DNA of 36,398 nucleotides from assembly GCA_913031285.1 (NCBI GenBank), contig CAJWEI010000034.1:1-36398 (forward strand), read 5' to 3'. The first letter of the stretch is position 1. Every line of letters begins with the position of its first letter. Shown piece by piece: positions 8,775-17,447 of this stretch. The notes beneath the pieces are model-generated. The model saw only the letters and a list, made by a program, of their open reading frames with translations, was not told where the DNA came from and searched no databases. Position numbers and translations under genes: made by a program. This DNA is from an uncultured Alphaproteobacteria bacterium (GTDB taxonomy: Bacteria; Pseudomonadota; Alphaproteobacteria; Rhodobacterales; Rhodobacteraceae).

Positions 8775-10316
8775 TTACACGCAGTCTGGATAAATCATTT
8801 TAAAAAGTTTTAATCGTTGAACCTTACCTGACGGTCCCTTTGGTAGGTCCTCTAAAATATGAATTAAATCTGGCGACTTGAAGTTTCCCAACCGAGCTTG
8901 GCAGTGATCATAAAGTTCGTCCAGCGGGACGGTGACAGTCCCTTTAAATCGAATACAGGCTTCAACTCTTTCTCCGTAATCTGGGCATGGGACTGCAAAT
9001 GCAGCAGCCTCTAAGATGGCCTGATGCTCCAGCAGCGCTTCATCAACTTCGCGGGGCGCAATATTTTCACCTCCCTTTATAATCAACTCCTTGATCCTCC
9101 CAGAAACAAAGATATACCCATCCTCATCCATATATCCAAGATCACCAGTTTGCAGCCAACCTTGAGAAGTAATTGTTTTGGCCGTTTCCTCAGGTTGTTT
9201 GAAATATCCCTGCATGACGTTGGCGCCGCGTACTAAGATTTCGCCAATGATACCAGGCCCAACTGGCGCCTGATCCTCATTACCGATCATGATTTCATTT
9301 CCATACGCCTGACCGGGAGACCCAATTTTGCGTTGAGCGGGCGGCATCGGGTTTGTCGAAATTTGAGAGCCTGTTTCGGTTAGTCCCATTGTTTCAATAA
9401 TGGGAACTTTAAAGCGCTCTTCGAAACGTCTGTGAATATCAGGCGACAATGGTGCCGATGCGGATCGAGCAAAACGTAAGTAGGAAAGATCTTCTCTCGT
9501 TTCAGGCTGATTGAGAATATAAGAAAATTGGGTTGGCACTGCAGAAAACCAGCTGCATTTATATTTGCTGATAATTTCCCAGAACATTGAGGTGGAAAAT
9601 TGATAAGGAATGACAAGTGTACTAGAAGAGACAGTTGAGCCCATAACCGTCACGCATAGACCATTAATATGGTAAAGTGGCAGAATACAGAGTGCACGAT
9701 CATTTTGATTAATGTCATGTCCTGCAGAAATAAAGCGACCGGCAGAAAGCAAATTTGCGTGACTTAGCATAACCCCTTTCGGATTGCCCGTGGTTCCCGA
9801 TGTATACATCAACAGACCAATTGTACCCGGCCGAAGGCTTACCCCTGAATTATTCCTGTAAGAGTTAACAACCACTTCATCCCAGTTTGGACCGGTTTCA
9901 TATTGCAGCGGAACGCGCAATACATCAATTTCCATGCCTTGCAATGCGCCGTCAATATCTTTGGCACAGTGATCTGCAACAAAAATTAATTCCGCCTCCG
10001 AATGGTTAACGATGTAGGCAATAGTCTTAGTGCCTGCCACTAGGTTCAGTGGAACGGCGACAAAGCCGCCATAAACAATTCCCATGAAAGTGAGGCAACA
10101 CCCAATACAATTTTGAGATGCAATAGCGACCCGAGCGCCCTCTTGTAGTCCAAGAGCTTTTAGATTAGTGGCGATCGCCTGAACGCGTTCTTCGGCCTCT
10201 TTAAAAGTAATTTCCAAGCCTGTTTCAGGAGAGACTAACCAGATATGATCGCTGTACTCATTAGCGTTATATAGCATTTGCTGTCTTAAATCTTGGATAT
10301 TTTCTAGAATACTCAT
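8775..10316 (-). CDS. AMP-binding acyl-CoA ligase, SauT-like candidate (sulfoacetate-CoA ligase)
   Basis: An ANL-superfamily ligase of 513 residues. It activates a carboxylic acid with ATP to the acyl-AMP and then the CoA thioester. Motifs: P-loop-like MYTSGTTGNPKGVMLSH (170-186), the ETMGLTETGSQIS segment, LQTGDLGYMDEDGYIFVSGRIKE before the hinge, and GPSGKVQRLKL carrying the C-terminal catalytic lysine. An ATG six codons upstream exists, but ATG 10316 overlaps the TGA of the aldehyde dehydrogenase gene as ATGA, the standard coupling arrangement, so I start there. Directly coupled to an acylating aldehyde dehydrogenase, the pair would convert a carboxylate to its aldehyde via the CoA ester, as SauT and SauS do for sulfoacetate. 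The substrate is inferred from context only. Confidence 0.85.
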   Translation of the reverse strand: MSILENIQDLRQQMLYNANEYSDHIWLVSPETGLEITFKEAEERVQAIATNLKALGLQEGARVAIASQNCIGCCLTFMGIVYGGFVAVPLNLVAGTKTIAYIVNHSEAELIFVADHCAKDIDGALQGMEIDVLRVPLQYETGPNWDEVVVNSYRNNSGVSLRPGTIGLLMYTSGTTGNPKGVMLSHANLLSAGRFISAGHDINQNDRALCILPLYHINGLCVTVMGSTVSSSTLVIPYQFSTSMFWEIISKYKCSWFSAVPTQFSYILNQPETREDLSYLRFARSASAPLSPDIHRRFEERFKVPIIETMGLTETGSQISTNPMPPAQRKIGSPGQAYGNEIMIGNEDQAPVGPGIIGEILVRGANVMQGYFKQPEETAKTITSQGWLQTGDLGYMDEDGYIFVSGRIKELIIKGGENIAPREVDEALLEHQAILEAAAFAVPCPDYGERVEACIRFKGTVTVPLDELYDHCQARLGNFKSPDLIHILEDLPKGPSGKVQRLKLFKMIYPDCV

Positions 10317-11722
10317 GTTGAATCGATATTCCAAAATTCGGCAAAAACATCATCCAGCTCGGGACAGTCCTCCTCAATGACACGGACGATTTTCACTTTA
10401 TTCACGAAATGCGTCCAATTAAGATTATCATCTATAGAGTTCTTCCCCCAGCTCCCACATCCCATCGATAAAGAAAATGGCAAGCCATTATTGAAAAAGC
10501 CACCTGTGGCAAAGCAATGGGCTTGGTTTACAATAATCCTGCATGTTCGGGCAGCCATCGCCAAATGATGAGCCCGTTGATCATCACGAGAATGAAGTCC
10601 AAGTGAATGACCTGCACCCTGATAATTCTGAATTTTCAAAGCAGTCTCAACAGCCTCATCAAAATCTTGCACCACATAAAGTGCGAAAAACCGCGACATT
10701 TTTTCACCGCTAAGAATTATCTCAGGACCCGCCTCGCTTGTAGGCACCATCAAAAATTTTGTCTCACTATTTGCGCGCTCTTGTAGTCCTAAATTTGCTA
10801 CAATCACCTCAATATCCTGAGCCAATAAAGTTTTGGTAATGTGGCCATTGTGCCAATGTGTCGAGACGAGGTGATCGCTTTCAGTCTCATCCAACAAAAG
10901 ACCACCCTCTCCTTCAAGAGCAAGAAGTGCGTCCTCGTAAACTTCTTTTAGGATAATGACGGAATTTTCAGACGAACATGACGTGGCATTATCAAATATC
11001 TTGGAGGCAGAAATTTTGGCAGCAGCTTCCTTAAGATCAGCAGTTTCATCGATAATCGTAACTACATTCCCCTGACCTACTCCCAAGGCCGGCGTGCCAG
11101 AGGCATAGCCAGCTCGTACATTATTTGGGGATCCCGTCACAACCAAAAGATCAACTAATTCCATCAAACGCTGGGTCTTAGTTTTTGAAGGTGGGATCGG
11201 GACCATTTGAACAAGATCTGTATCAAGACCTATTTTTTCTAAATTGGCATGTATGAGAGAAAGTAATTCGATCAGCGCTCCAGCACCTTTCGGAGATGGA
11301 GCAATAATAATAGAATTTCCAGTTTTTAAAGCATTAATTATGTTGTTAACTGGAGTGGCAAGAGGATTGGTTGATGGAACTATTGCTGCAATGACACCTT
11401 TAGGCCGCAGATAGGTAGATAGTCCTAACTCTGGTTCATCGGAGACATGACCAAAGGCTTTAGCGCCTTTGAGGTCGCGCAGAAGGCCCAAAGTTTTATT
11501 ATGGTTCTTTTGTATTTTATCCTTTGCGTTTCCAAGGCCTGTTTCAGACACAGCACGTTTTGACAGCAGTTCATTATTCTCTGGCTTCATCAAGGCCCAA
11601 GCAACTGCTTGACATGCAAGATCAAAAATATCTTGTGAGCCGTTTGCTTCATAATAGTGCTGCGCCTTTCGCGCTTTCCCAACAATTAAATCTAATTCAG
11701 AAATTTCTGTTGATGTAGTCAT
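10313..11722 (-). CDS. CoA-acylating aldehyde dehydrogenase, SauS-like candidate (sulfoacetaldehyde dehydrogenase, acylating)
   Basis: A 469-residue aldehyde dehydrogenase of the short acylating class. It has YLRPKGVIAAIVPSTNPLATP (about 104-124), the catalytic cysteine in FDNATSCSSENSV (Cys249), and the C-terminal GCGSWGKNSIDDNLNWTHF motif shared by acetaldehyde-CoA and sulfoacetaldehyde-CoA dehydrogenases. It interconverts an acyl-CoA and its aldehyde with NAD(P)H. Two ATGs are possible: the upstream one (11731) overlaps the AAAGGA ribosome-binding site, so ATG 11722 is preferred. It sits 15 bases after tctA and is coupled to the ligase by a 4-base overlap. The AdhE-type bifunctional partner is absent. 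Class is secure; sulfoacetaldehyde as the product is an inference from neighbours. Confidence 0.85.
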   Translation of the reverse strand: MTTSTEISELDLIVGKARKAQHYYEANGSQDIFDLACQAVAWALMKPENNELLSKRAVSETGLGNAKDKIQKNHNKTLGLLRDLKGAKAFGHVSDEPELGLSTYLRPKGVIAAIVPSTNPLATPVNNIINALKTGNSIIIAPSPKGAGALIELLSLIHANLEKIGLDTDLVQMVPIPPSKTKTQRLMELVDLLVVTGSPNNVRAGYASGTPALGVGQGNVVTIIDETADLKEAAAKISASKIFDNATSCSSENSVIILKEVYEDALLALEGEGGLLLDETESDHLVSTHWHNGHITKTLLAQDIEVIVANLGLQERANSETKFLMVPTSEAGPEIILSGEKMSRFFALYVVQDFDEAVETALKIQNYQGAGHSLGLHSRDDQRAHHLAMAARTCRIIVNQAHCFATGGFFNNGLPFSLSMGCGSWGKNSIDDNLNWTHFVNKVKIVRVIEEDCPELDDVFAEFWNIDST

Positions 11723-11737
11723 GGGAGGCATCCTTTG

Positions 11738-13231
11738 TTACGCTGTTTTTCTAGCGACCGGTGTGAATGCTCCGTAGAGACTTTTTGCCAATGTCAAGAC
11801 GCCGGCAATTACCAGTATTGTGCAAATAGGTCTCGAGAAATAAGTGCCAAGATCGTAATGCACCATTTGCATACCTTGTGCAAAGTTCTGTTCGCCAATC
11901 TTGCCTAAGATTAAGCCCAGTACGATACCAGGAATAGAATACCCTGAACGACGCAGAAAAAACCCTATAATCCCTGCCAAAAACATGACCATTACATCAA
12001 GTGGTAAGCCCCGGCTTATGTAGGCACCGATACTGGCAAGCATGAGGATCATGGGCGCCAAAAACTGGAAGGGTATTTTCAGTAAATAGAGAATAGTTTT
12101 GGTTTCTAAAAGTCCAATGAAGAGGATCGAAAGGTTTGCATAGAACATCGCAGCAAAGACTACCCAGATCAAATCTGGCGAGTTATAAAACACAAGCGGC
12201 CCAGGCTCTAAGTCATGCATCTGAAAAACCGCCACCATCATGGCAGTAAGCGCCCCACCTGGTAACCCCAAAGCAAGCAATGGAATCATTGCCGCACCAG
12301 TTGCCGCATTATTTGCAGTCTCTGAAGATATTACTCCTTCTAGCTTACCTTTTCCAAATTCCGATTTATCCTTGGACCAACGAACTGCCTCGCCGTAGCC
12401 CATAAAAGCCGCCAGCGTGGCGCCAATACCGGGCAGGATACCACAGAAAAATCCAACGAGAATTGAGCGTAGAACAGCAATTTTATGGGCCCAAAGTTCC
12501 ACGATGCTTGGAAAATCAACACTCAACAAAGGCGCTTCGTATTTCCCAACGGCTTTTTTCTCGGCTTGAACAAAAACTTCCGAGACTGCAAAAAAACCTA
12601 AGATAGCTGGGACAAATGCAATCCCAGCGGCCAAATCACTAAATCCAAAGTTAAAGCGGTTTATGCCCCCGACAGGGTCTTGCCCAATAGTTGCAATTAA
12701 TAGACCTAATAAAACTGATAACCACCCTTTCCAAATAGTTCGCCCCCCCACGGAAGACGCGACAGCTAGACCAAAGAAAACGAGTGCAAAAATTTCAGGT
12801 GGACCAATGTTCATAATAGCCCATTTTGCAAGTGGTTCAGTCGCGCTCATCATAATCAAAGCAGAAGTAACGCCACCAATAGCAGAACATAGAACAGCCG
12901 CACCAACCGCTTTTCCGGCCATCCCTTTTTTGGTCATTGGATAACCATCAAACGCCGTTGGTGCATTTTCTGGCGCTCCAGGGATATTGAATAAGATAGC
13001 CGTGATGGCGCCACCATATGTACCGGTGCAGTATATGACAGCGAAGAGCATAACGCCCTGGGCAGGTGATAAATCGGCAGTGAAAGGCAGCAGTATTGCT
13101 GCAAGAGTCAGCATACTTACGCCTGGAATTGCGCCGAAAAGCATGCCTCCAACTACACCAAAAACGAAGATGGCAACCGTAAAAGGATCGCCAAATAATG
13201 TCGCTGTCCCAGCAAGGAAATTATCAATCAT
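11738..13231 (-). CDS. tctA: Tripartite tricarboxylate transporter, large membrane subunit TctA
   Basis: A 497-residue, roughly 11-12-helix membrane protein with TctA family hallmarks: FGAIPGVSMLTLAAILLPFT near residues 31-50, TYGGAITAILFNIPGAPENAPTAFDGYPMTKKG near 71-103 and the second repeat CGILPGIGATLAAFMGYGEA near 267-286. It forms the cation-coupled translocation channel of TctABC, used for citrate and other carboxylates. It has GAGGTGACAT before ATG 13231 and lies 9 bases after tctB. Together with the enzymes downstream, it probably imports the acid that the CoA ligase activates. Confidence 0.95.
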   Translation of the reverse strand: MIDNFLAGTATLFGDPFTVAIFVFGVVGGMLFGAIPGVSMLTLAAILLPFTADLSPAQGVMLFAVIYCTGTYGGAITAILFNIPGAPENAPTAFDGYPMTKKGMAGKAVGAAVLCSAIGGVTSALIMMSATEPLAKWAIMNIGPPEIFALVFFGLAVASSVGGRTIWKGWLSVLLGLLIATIGQDPVGGINRFNFGFSDLAAGIAFVPAILGFFAVSEVFVQAEKKAVGKYEAPLLSVDFPSIVELWAHKIAVLRSILVGFFCGILPGIGATLAAFMGYGEAVRWSKDKSEFGKGKLEGVISSETANNAATGAAMIPLLALGLPGGALTAMMVAVFQMHDLEPGPLVFYNSPDLIWVVFAAMFYANLSILFIGLLETKTILYLLKIPFQFLAPMILMLASIGAYISRGLPLDVMVMFLAGIIGFFLRRSGYSIPGIVLGLILGKIGEQNFAQGMQMVHYDLGTYFSRPICTILVIAGVLTLAKSLYGAFTPVARKTA

Positions 13232-13240
13232 ATGTCACCT

Positions 13241-13798
13241 CTAAAAGAGTTGATCAAATTGTGTCTTCATTTTCAACAAGAAGGCACTAACATCATAAAA
13301 AGGCGAAATATTACCCTGCGGAAGTGGCGCATTCAGAACCAGCATAAATAAAAAAAGCAATAAAATGTAGATAAACAAAGTGCTCCCTAAAATAAATTTC
13401 CATCGCCGCTCACCCCACGCAAACATTACCAAGACAATGAAAACTGGCGTTGCGCAATAAAACCCAATCGGCTTTAATGAAAGGGCATAAAGAAACGGTA
13501 TTATTAGGATAAAGCCCGTTTTTAGATACGCGCCAAAAGAGTCGTAGGCCACTTCGTCAGTATCATCACCCATGCCAACGCGATCCTGCTGGGCTTTTGA
13601 CCCGTGCCGAAGACTATAATACAGATTTCCAAACGCTACGAACAAGATCAAAAGTAGGATCACTCTGGGCCAGCCTGTAGCGCCAAATTTGTAAATTTCG
13701 ATTGGTTGATTAAAAGTAAACGTGTAGGTGAAAAATATACCTGCAATCACAATCCAAAAGAATGCTTCAATTATGGTTGGTTTGGAAATTTTGCCCAT
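13241..13798 (-). CDS. tctB: Tripartite tricarboxylate transporter, small membrane subunit TctB
   Basis: A 185-residue protein with four hydrophobic helices, in the usual pattern: one at the N terminus (AFFWIVIAGIFFTYTF), one after TGWPRVILLLILFVAFGNLYY, a polar loop around residues 65-90, and two C-terminal helices including LIIPFLYALSLKPIGFYCATPVF. TctB is poorly conserved and is called mainly from this topology and its position between tctC and tctA. A 9-bp inverted repeat lies in the 79-base gap to tctC, which may separate expression levels of the binding protein and the membrane subunits. Confidence 0.9.
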   Translation of the reverse strand: MGKISKPTIIEAFFWIVIAGIFFTYTFTFNQPIEIYKFGATGWPRVILLLILFVAFGNLYYSLRHGSKAQQDRVGMGDDTDEVAYDSFGAYLKTGFILIIPFLYALSLKPIGFYCATPVFIVLVMFAWGERRWKFILGSTLFIYILLLFLFMLVLNAPLPQGNISPFYDVSAFLLKMKTQFDQLF

Positions 13799-13821
13799 AT
13801 TATTTCTTTTTCAGTCAAGAA

Positions 13822-13859
13822 AATAACCTGGTAAGAATTCTTTTTCCAAACAGGTTATT
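13822..13859 (-). promoter_or_regulatory. Inverted repeat in the tctC-tctB gap (mRNA hairpin)
   Basis: Perfect 9-bp arms, AATAACCTG at 13822-13830 and CAGGTTATT at 13851-13859, enclose a 20-base AT-rich loop. On the transcribed (minus) strand the second arm is followed by TTCTTGACTG, which is a poor T tract. Position right after the binding-protein gene suggests an RNA-stabilising or partial-termination hairpin that keeps tctC mRNA above tctBA, a common arrangement for solute-binding proteins. The function is inferred from position. Confidence 0.5.
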
Positions 13860-13877
13860 CGCTTGATGTTTCCGATT

Positions 13878-14906
13878 TTATTTAACGTCCAGACCCATTT
13901 CTTTGTAAACACCGCGGTATTGGTCAATTGCCGCGTTTATCATTTCAATCGCACCGTCCGTATCACGGTAGCTGTCAATCACATTCATGAATTTGCTATC
14001 ATTATACGCCTGATAGCTATCTTCACAGTATGCACGCTGAAAGGCCCACTTGAGCCAACCAACGCGATCAGCAGGTGCGTCTTTGTGCACGTAAAAGCCG
14101 CGGAAACGAAGTAAAGGTTCAAAGTCCATACCCATTTCTAAGTGAGTTGGGACATCAGAAAAGGCCGCGGGCCGTTCCCCAAAAACAGTCAGGATCGGTT
14201 TAAAATTACCTGAATCTAGGAATTTTCGAACGTCACCAGGTTGTTCAAACAAAGCATCAACTTGTCCACCCAAGAGAGCGCCGTATCTAGGAGCACCTTT
14301 ATCAAACGAAATTTGCTGAATGGACATGTCAGAGCTTTCGGTGATGAATTTCATAATCACCCTCTCCATAGAACCTTCTTTAGAAACGTTGGCGATTGTA
14401 GCTTTACCATCTTGGGCTTGAACCCAAGCAACGAAACTCGGCCAGTCATTGTAGCGCGTTTCATTGGTCCGGATATATACCTGCGAAAACGTAACTTGCG
14501 ATATTACTAGGGGAATAAGATCAACCGCCGGATTAGGTTTGCTCGAGTCCAGCGCATGCGCAGATGAAGCATCATCAATATGCTCAAGAACTGTGTAGCC
14601 GTCTGCCGGGGCCGCCATATAAGCCGTCATACCCACTGTACCAGATCCACCCGGCTTATGATCACGGTTAATTCCAACTGATGTTAGTCCTGTGACCGCT
14701 TCTGCCATTGCAGCTGCAACTTGGCCAGACCCACCGCCAGGACCATAGGGCACAACCATGGTCAAGGCGCGATCAGGGAAACCGCTGGGTTTAGTCATGC
14801 TTGTTTCAGAAATGCGGCATTCTCCAGCATAAGTAATACTGGAAAAGCTAGCAACCGCCACTGCTGCTATTATTCCAGACATATTTCTCTTTTGTAAATT
14901 TTTCAT
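13878..14906 (-). CDS. tctC: Tripartite tricarboxylate transporter substrate-binding protein TctC (Bug family)
   Basis: A 342-residue periplasmic binding protein. The N terminus is a signal peptide: charged MKNLQKRN, hydrophobic GIIAAVAVASFSSI, cleavage after TYA (about residue 27). Bug-family features follow: FPDRALTMVVPYGPGGGSGQVA (43-64), HKPGGSGTVGMTAYMAAPADGYTV (84-107), and GALLGGQVDALFEQPGDVR in the second lobe. A clear AAGGAG lies about ten bases before ATG 14906. It is the first gene of the cluster and lies divergent to the amidase. The ligand is unknown; an acidic small organic acid (possibly sulfoacetate) is inferred from the enzymes encoded downstream. Confidence 0.93.
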   Translation of the reverse strand: MKNLQKRNMSGIIAAVAVASFSSITYAGECRISETSMTKPSGFPDRALTMVVPYGPGGGSGQVAAAMAEAVTGLTSVGINRDHKPGGSGTVGMTAYMAAPADGYTVLEHIDDASSAHALDSSKPNPAVDLIPLVISQVTFSQVYIRTNETRYNDWPSFVAWVQAQDGKATIANVSKEGSMERVIMKFITESSDMSIQQISFDKGAPRYGALLGGQVDALFEQPGDVRKFLDSGNFKPILTVFGERPAAFSDVPTHLEMGMDFEPLLRFRGFYVHKDAPADRVGWLKWAFQRAYCEDSYQAYNDSKFMNVIDSYRDTDGAIEMINAAIDQYRGVYKEMGLDVK

Positions 14907-15361
14907 TTAATTGTCACTCCTTCATTATGTTTATTCATTATTATTAAATAGTACTTGAGGCGCCTTCATGTTTGCGAGTCAATAAAAAATCTTGGTGGAT
15001 GGTTGAATAATCCAATTTTCAAATTTCTGTTACCAATAAACGTCAATTTTTTTCTTATTTACGTCAATGAAATAATGCGGTTTTAACCTAATCATTTAAC
15101 ATTTTTCAACCAATTTAAATATATGTGACTTTGATTCGTAGTCAGGTTTTTTTATGAAAATTTAGTCTGAAAGTTTTGCCGAAAGCTTGAAAAGTCATAA
15201 GTGAAGATATCTGCAAATCGTTTCAAAGTAGTAAAACAATCACGGGAATCGTGTGTACATTTTGTTAGAAAATTAAATAAAAACCCAAAAACAGTATATG
15301 AATAAAGTTATTGACGTATCCTTGACCATAAACATACAAAAACTTGAGAAAGCAAGCAATT
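14907..15361. promoter_or_regulatory. Divergent promoter region tctC / amidase with three ACGTCAAT boxes
   Basis: About 450 AT-rich bases separate the divergent tctC and amidase starts. The octamer ACGTCAAT occurs at 15040-15047 and 15061-15068 (21 bases apart, same orientation) and inverted as ATTGACGT at 15310-15317. The last copy contains TTGACG, followed after 17 bases by ATACAA, a possible -35/-10 pair for the amidase. No regulator gene is adjacent. Whether these octamers are operator sites or promoter parts is not known. Confidence 0.4.
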
Positions 15362-16792
15362 ATGAGACGCGATTATTCGAATGAATTGATAAACCTTACC
15401 GCAACCGAGGCAGTTACCCAGTTAAAATCAAAAGAAATTTCTCCGCTTGATTTGGTAGAGGCGTCGATTGAACGTATCGAGAAAGTTGATGCCGAGGTCA
15501 ATGCTTTGCCAATTCATTGCTTTGAGCAAGCTCGCAGGAAGGCTAAGTCATTTGACATAGAGACGCATGCGCAAAACCCCAATTCACTATGCGGTCTTCC
15601 TATCGCTGTCAAAGACTACAATGATTTAGCTGGCGCTTTAACAACTTACGGTTCTCCAATCTTTGCCGATAACGTCGTAGAACATTCTGATGCAACAGTT
15701 AGGCAATTGGAAATCAACGGAGCGATTGCGGTAGCCAAATCTAATGTTCCAGAGTGGGCCGGTGGACATACTTTCAACCTAGTGAATGGACTAACACGCA
15801 ATCCATGGGATTTGCGTAAAAGTGCAGGCGGTTCGTCTGGCGGCTCATCTGCGGCGTTGGCCAGCGGATCGGTTTGGCTGGCAACCGGCAACGATCTTGG
15901 TGGCAGTCTGCGCACGCCCGCCGCATTTAACGGCATTGTTGGATTGCGCCCTAGCCCTGGACGGGTGCCTCGGGGCCGCAGATTGCCCGCGATGGATACT
16001 CTTTGGGTGGAAGGGCCTATGGCCAGAAATATTGACGATTTAGCTTTGATGCTGGATGCTGGCGTTGGACACCAGATTGATGACCCTCTGTCTTTTGATG
16101 CTGCCGGGCCATCGTTTGCGGCTGCTTTGCAAAGCACGGGCATGCCAAAGCGGGTCGCCTTTAGTCCAGATCTGGGTGTTGTTTCGATGGACAAAGAAAT
16201 TGCTCACGTCTGCGAAGGCGCCACAAATATTTTTGCTGACCTCGGAGCCGATGTGACAGACAAAATTCCCAATTTCTCAGGCGTATTGGAAGCGTTCCAA
16301 ACTCTCCGTGCTGTATTATTCGCTACAATGATGGAACCGATCTTAATTCAACATAGAGAGAGAATAGCTCCAGAAATAATAGGGAATATTGAACGCGGCT
16401 TAAAGATCACACCACAGAAAATATTCCAAGCCGAGCGGGTTCGTATTGAACTTTATAGGCGTGTTATTAGTTTCTTTGAAACACATGATTTCCTCATTTG
16501 TCCCGCCGCCTCCATCGCGCCGTTTCCTGTTGAGCAACGCTTTGTATCTCAGATCAATGGAAAGCCTTGTGAAACTTATATTGATTGGTTTGCAATTACG
16601 TTTGCGTTGACCATGACAGCATGTCCAACAATAGCTATTCCCTGTGGTTTTACATCAGAAGGTCTTCCGGTTGGCGTACAAATTATGGGAAAACCTAGGG
16701 GTGAAGCTAAACTATTGAGTGTTGCAAAAAGGTTTGAAGAAGCTGTCGGTATTTCAGTACAATTACCGATTACGCCAAGAACAATTGAATAA
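15362..16792 (+). CDS. Amidase signature (AS) family amidase
   Basis: A 476-residue AS-family amidase. The Ser-cisSer-Lys triad is visible: Lys84 in LPIAVKDYND, the cis serine in SAGGSSGGSSAALASG (Ser158/159) and the nucleophile Ser182 in GNDLGGSLRTP. It hydrolyses a C-N amide to a carboxylate and ammonia or an amine. ATG 15362 was preferred over a TTG six codons upstream. It stands divergent from tctC, so a shared control region is likely. The family is broad (aryl, alkyl and peptide amides, allophanate). Context suggests it may liberate the carboxylate that the CoA ligase later activates, but this is speculation. Confidence 0.9.
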   Translation: MRRDYSNELINLTATEAVTQLKSKEISPLDLVEASIERIEKVDAEVNALPIHCFEQARRKAKSFDIETHAQNPNSLCGLPIAVKDYNDLAGALTTYGSPIFADNVVEHSDATVRQLEINGAIAVAKSNVPEWAGGHTFNLVNGLTRNPWDLRKSAGGSSGGSSAALASGSVWLATGNDLGGSLRTPAAFNGIVGLRPSPGRVPRGRRLPAMDTLWVEGPMARNIDDLALMLDAGVGHQIDDPLSFDAAGPSFAAALQSTGMPKRVAFSPDLGVVSMDKEIAHVCEGATNIFADLGADVTDKIPNFSGVLEAFQTLRAVLFATMMEPILIQHRERIAPEIIGNIERGLKITPQKIFQAERVRIELYRRVISFFETHDFLICPAASIAPFPVEQRFVSQINGKPCETYIDWFAITFALTMTACPTIAIPCGFTSEGLPVGVQIMGKPRGEAKLLSVAKRFEEAVGISVQLPITPRTIE

Positions 16793-16993
16793 ATGGCGCC
16801 CTTACAAAAAAGAGATTAAGCCGTTTCATGTCAGTTTAGAATTTCAGCATATATGATTTATGTTTTGCTATTTGGTCACTGAAGCATCTAAAAATTAACA
16901 AATCATATTCAGAATAAAGCACAAAGATTTAAAAAATGGGTTGTGCGAATCTTAAATTTACATACATTTTCCTCTTAGGGTGGGAGGTTTAGT

Positions 16994-17218
16994 ATGGTTG
17001 AACAAATTGGTAACGGTGCAGCAGCTTATATGAGTGCAGCAGCGACAGGAACTCAAGCGAAGGCAGATGTCGCCGAGGCGAGACCAGAAGTAGCCGAGGC
17101 AAGAATGGAGGCGCGCGGAGAAATCCCTCCCAGCAAACGTGCTGTAGAAGTCCAGATCAGTGCAGAGGCTAAAGAGATGGCCGCAGACCCAAGACAAGAA
17201 AAACCTCTCGACGTATAA
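16994..17218 (+). CDS. Small Ala/Glu-rich hypothetical protein
   Basis: A 74-residue protein behind a strong ribosome-binding site (GGGAGG at 16981-16987 region, about 8 bases before ATG 16994). Sequence is low-complexity: an Ala-rich start (GAAAYMSAAATGTQAKADV), two near-repeats AEARPEV / AEARMEA around residues 27-40, then a conserved-looking tail VEVQISAEAKEMAADP. No signal peptide or membrane segment. I do not recognise a family; an intrinsically disordered or coiled helix is likely. The opposite-strand frame over the same bases is less credible because it lacks such a ribosome-binding site. Function unknown. Confidence 0.55.
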   Translation: MVEQIGNGAAAYMSAAATGTQAKADVAEARPEVAEARMEARGEIPPSKRAVEVQISAEAKEMAADPRQEKPLDV

Positions 17219-17447
17219 CGACTAAAAAAATCAACAAAAATTGAAATAACAAAAATGAAATTCCTAGATAATGGGACCGCTGAACGACTTTTAGTGCTTT
17301 TGAACATAATTAATTACGAGACGGATGAAAGTCTACCCTCATGTAACGGCCTATTGTCATAAGGTCAGATCGGATATGCAGAGGCATTTGAATGCCTTCC
17401 TTTTAAAGATATGGTAGAAAATAAATAATGCCAAAAAGAAGCAACCG

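Noticed and set aside
16958-17197. 79-codon minus-strand Cys/Leu-rich frame
   Set aside because: It is antisense to the small Ala/Glu-rich gene, which has the stronger ribosome-binding site.
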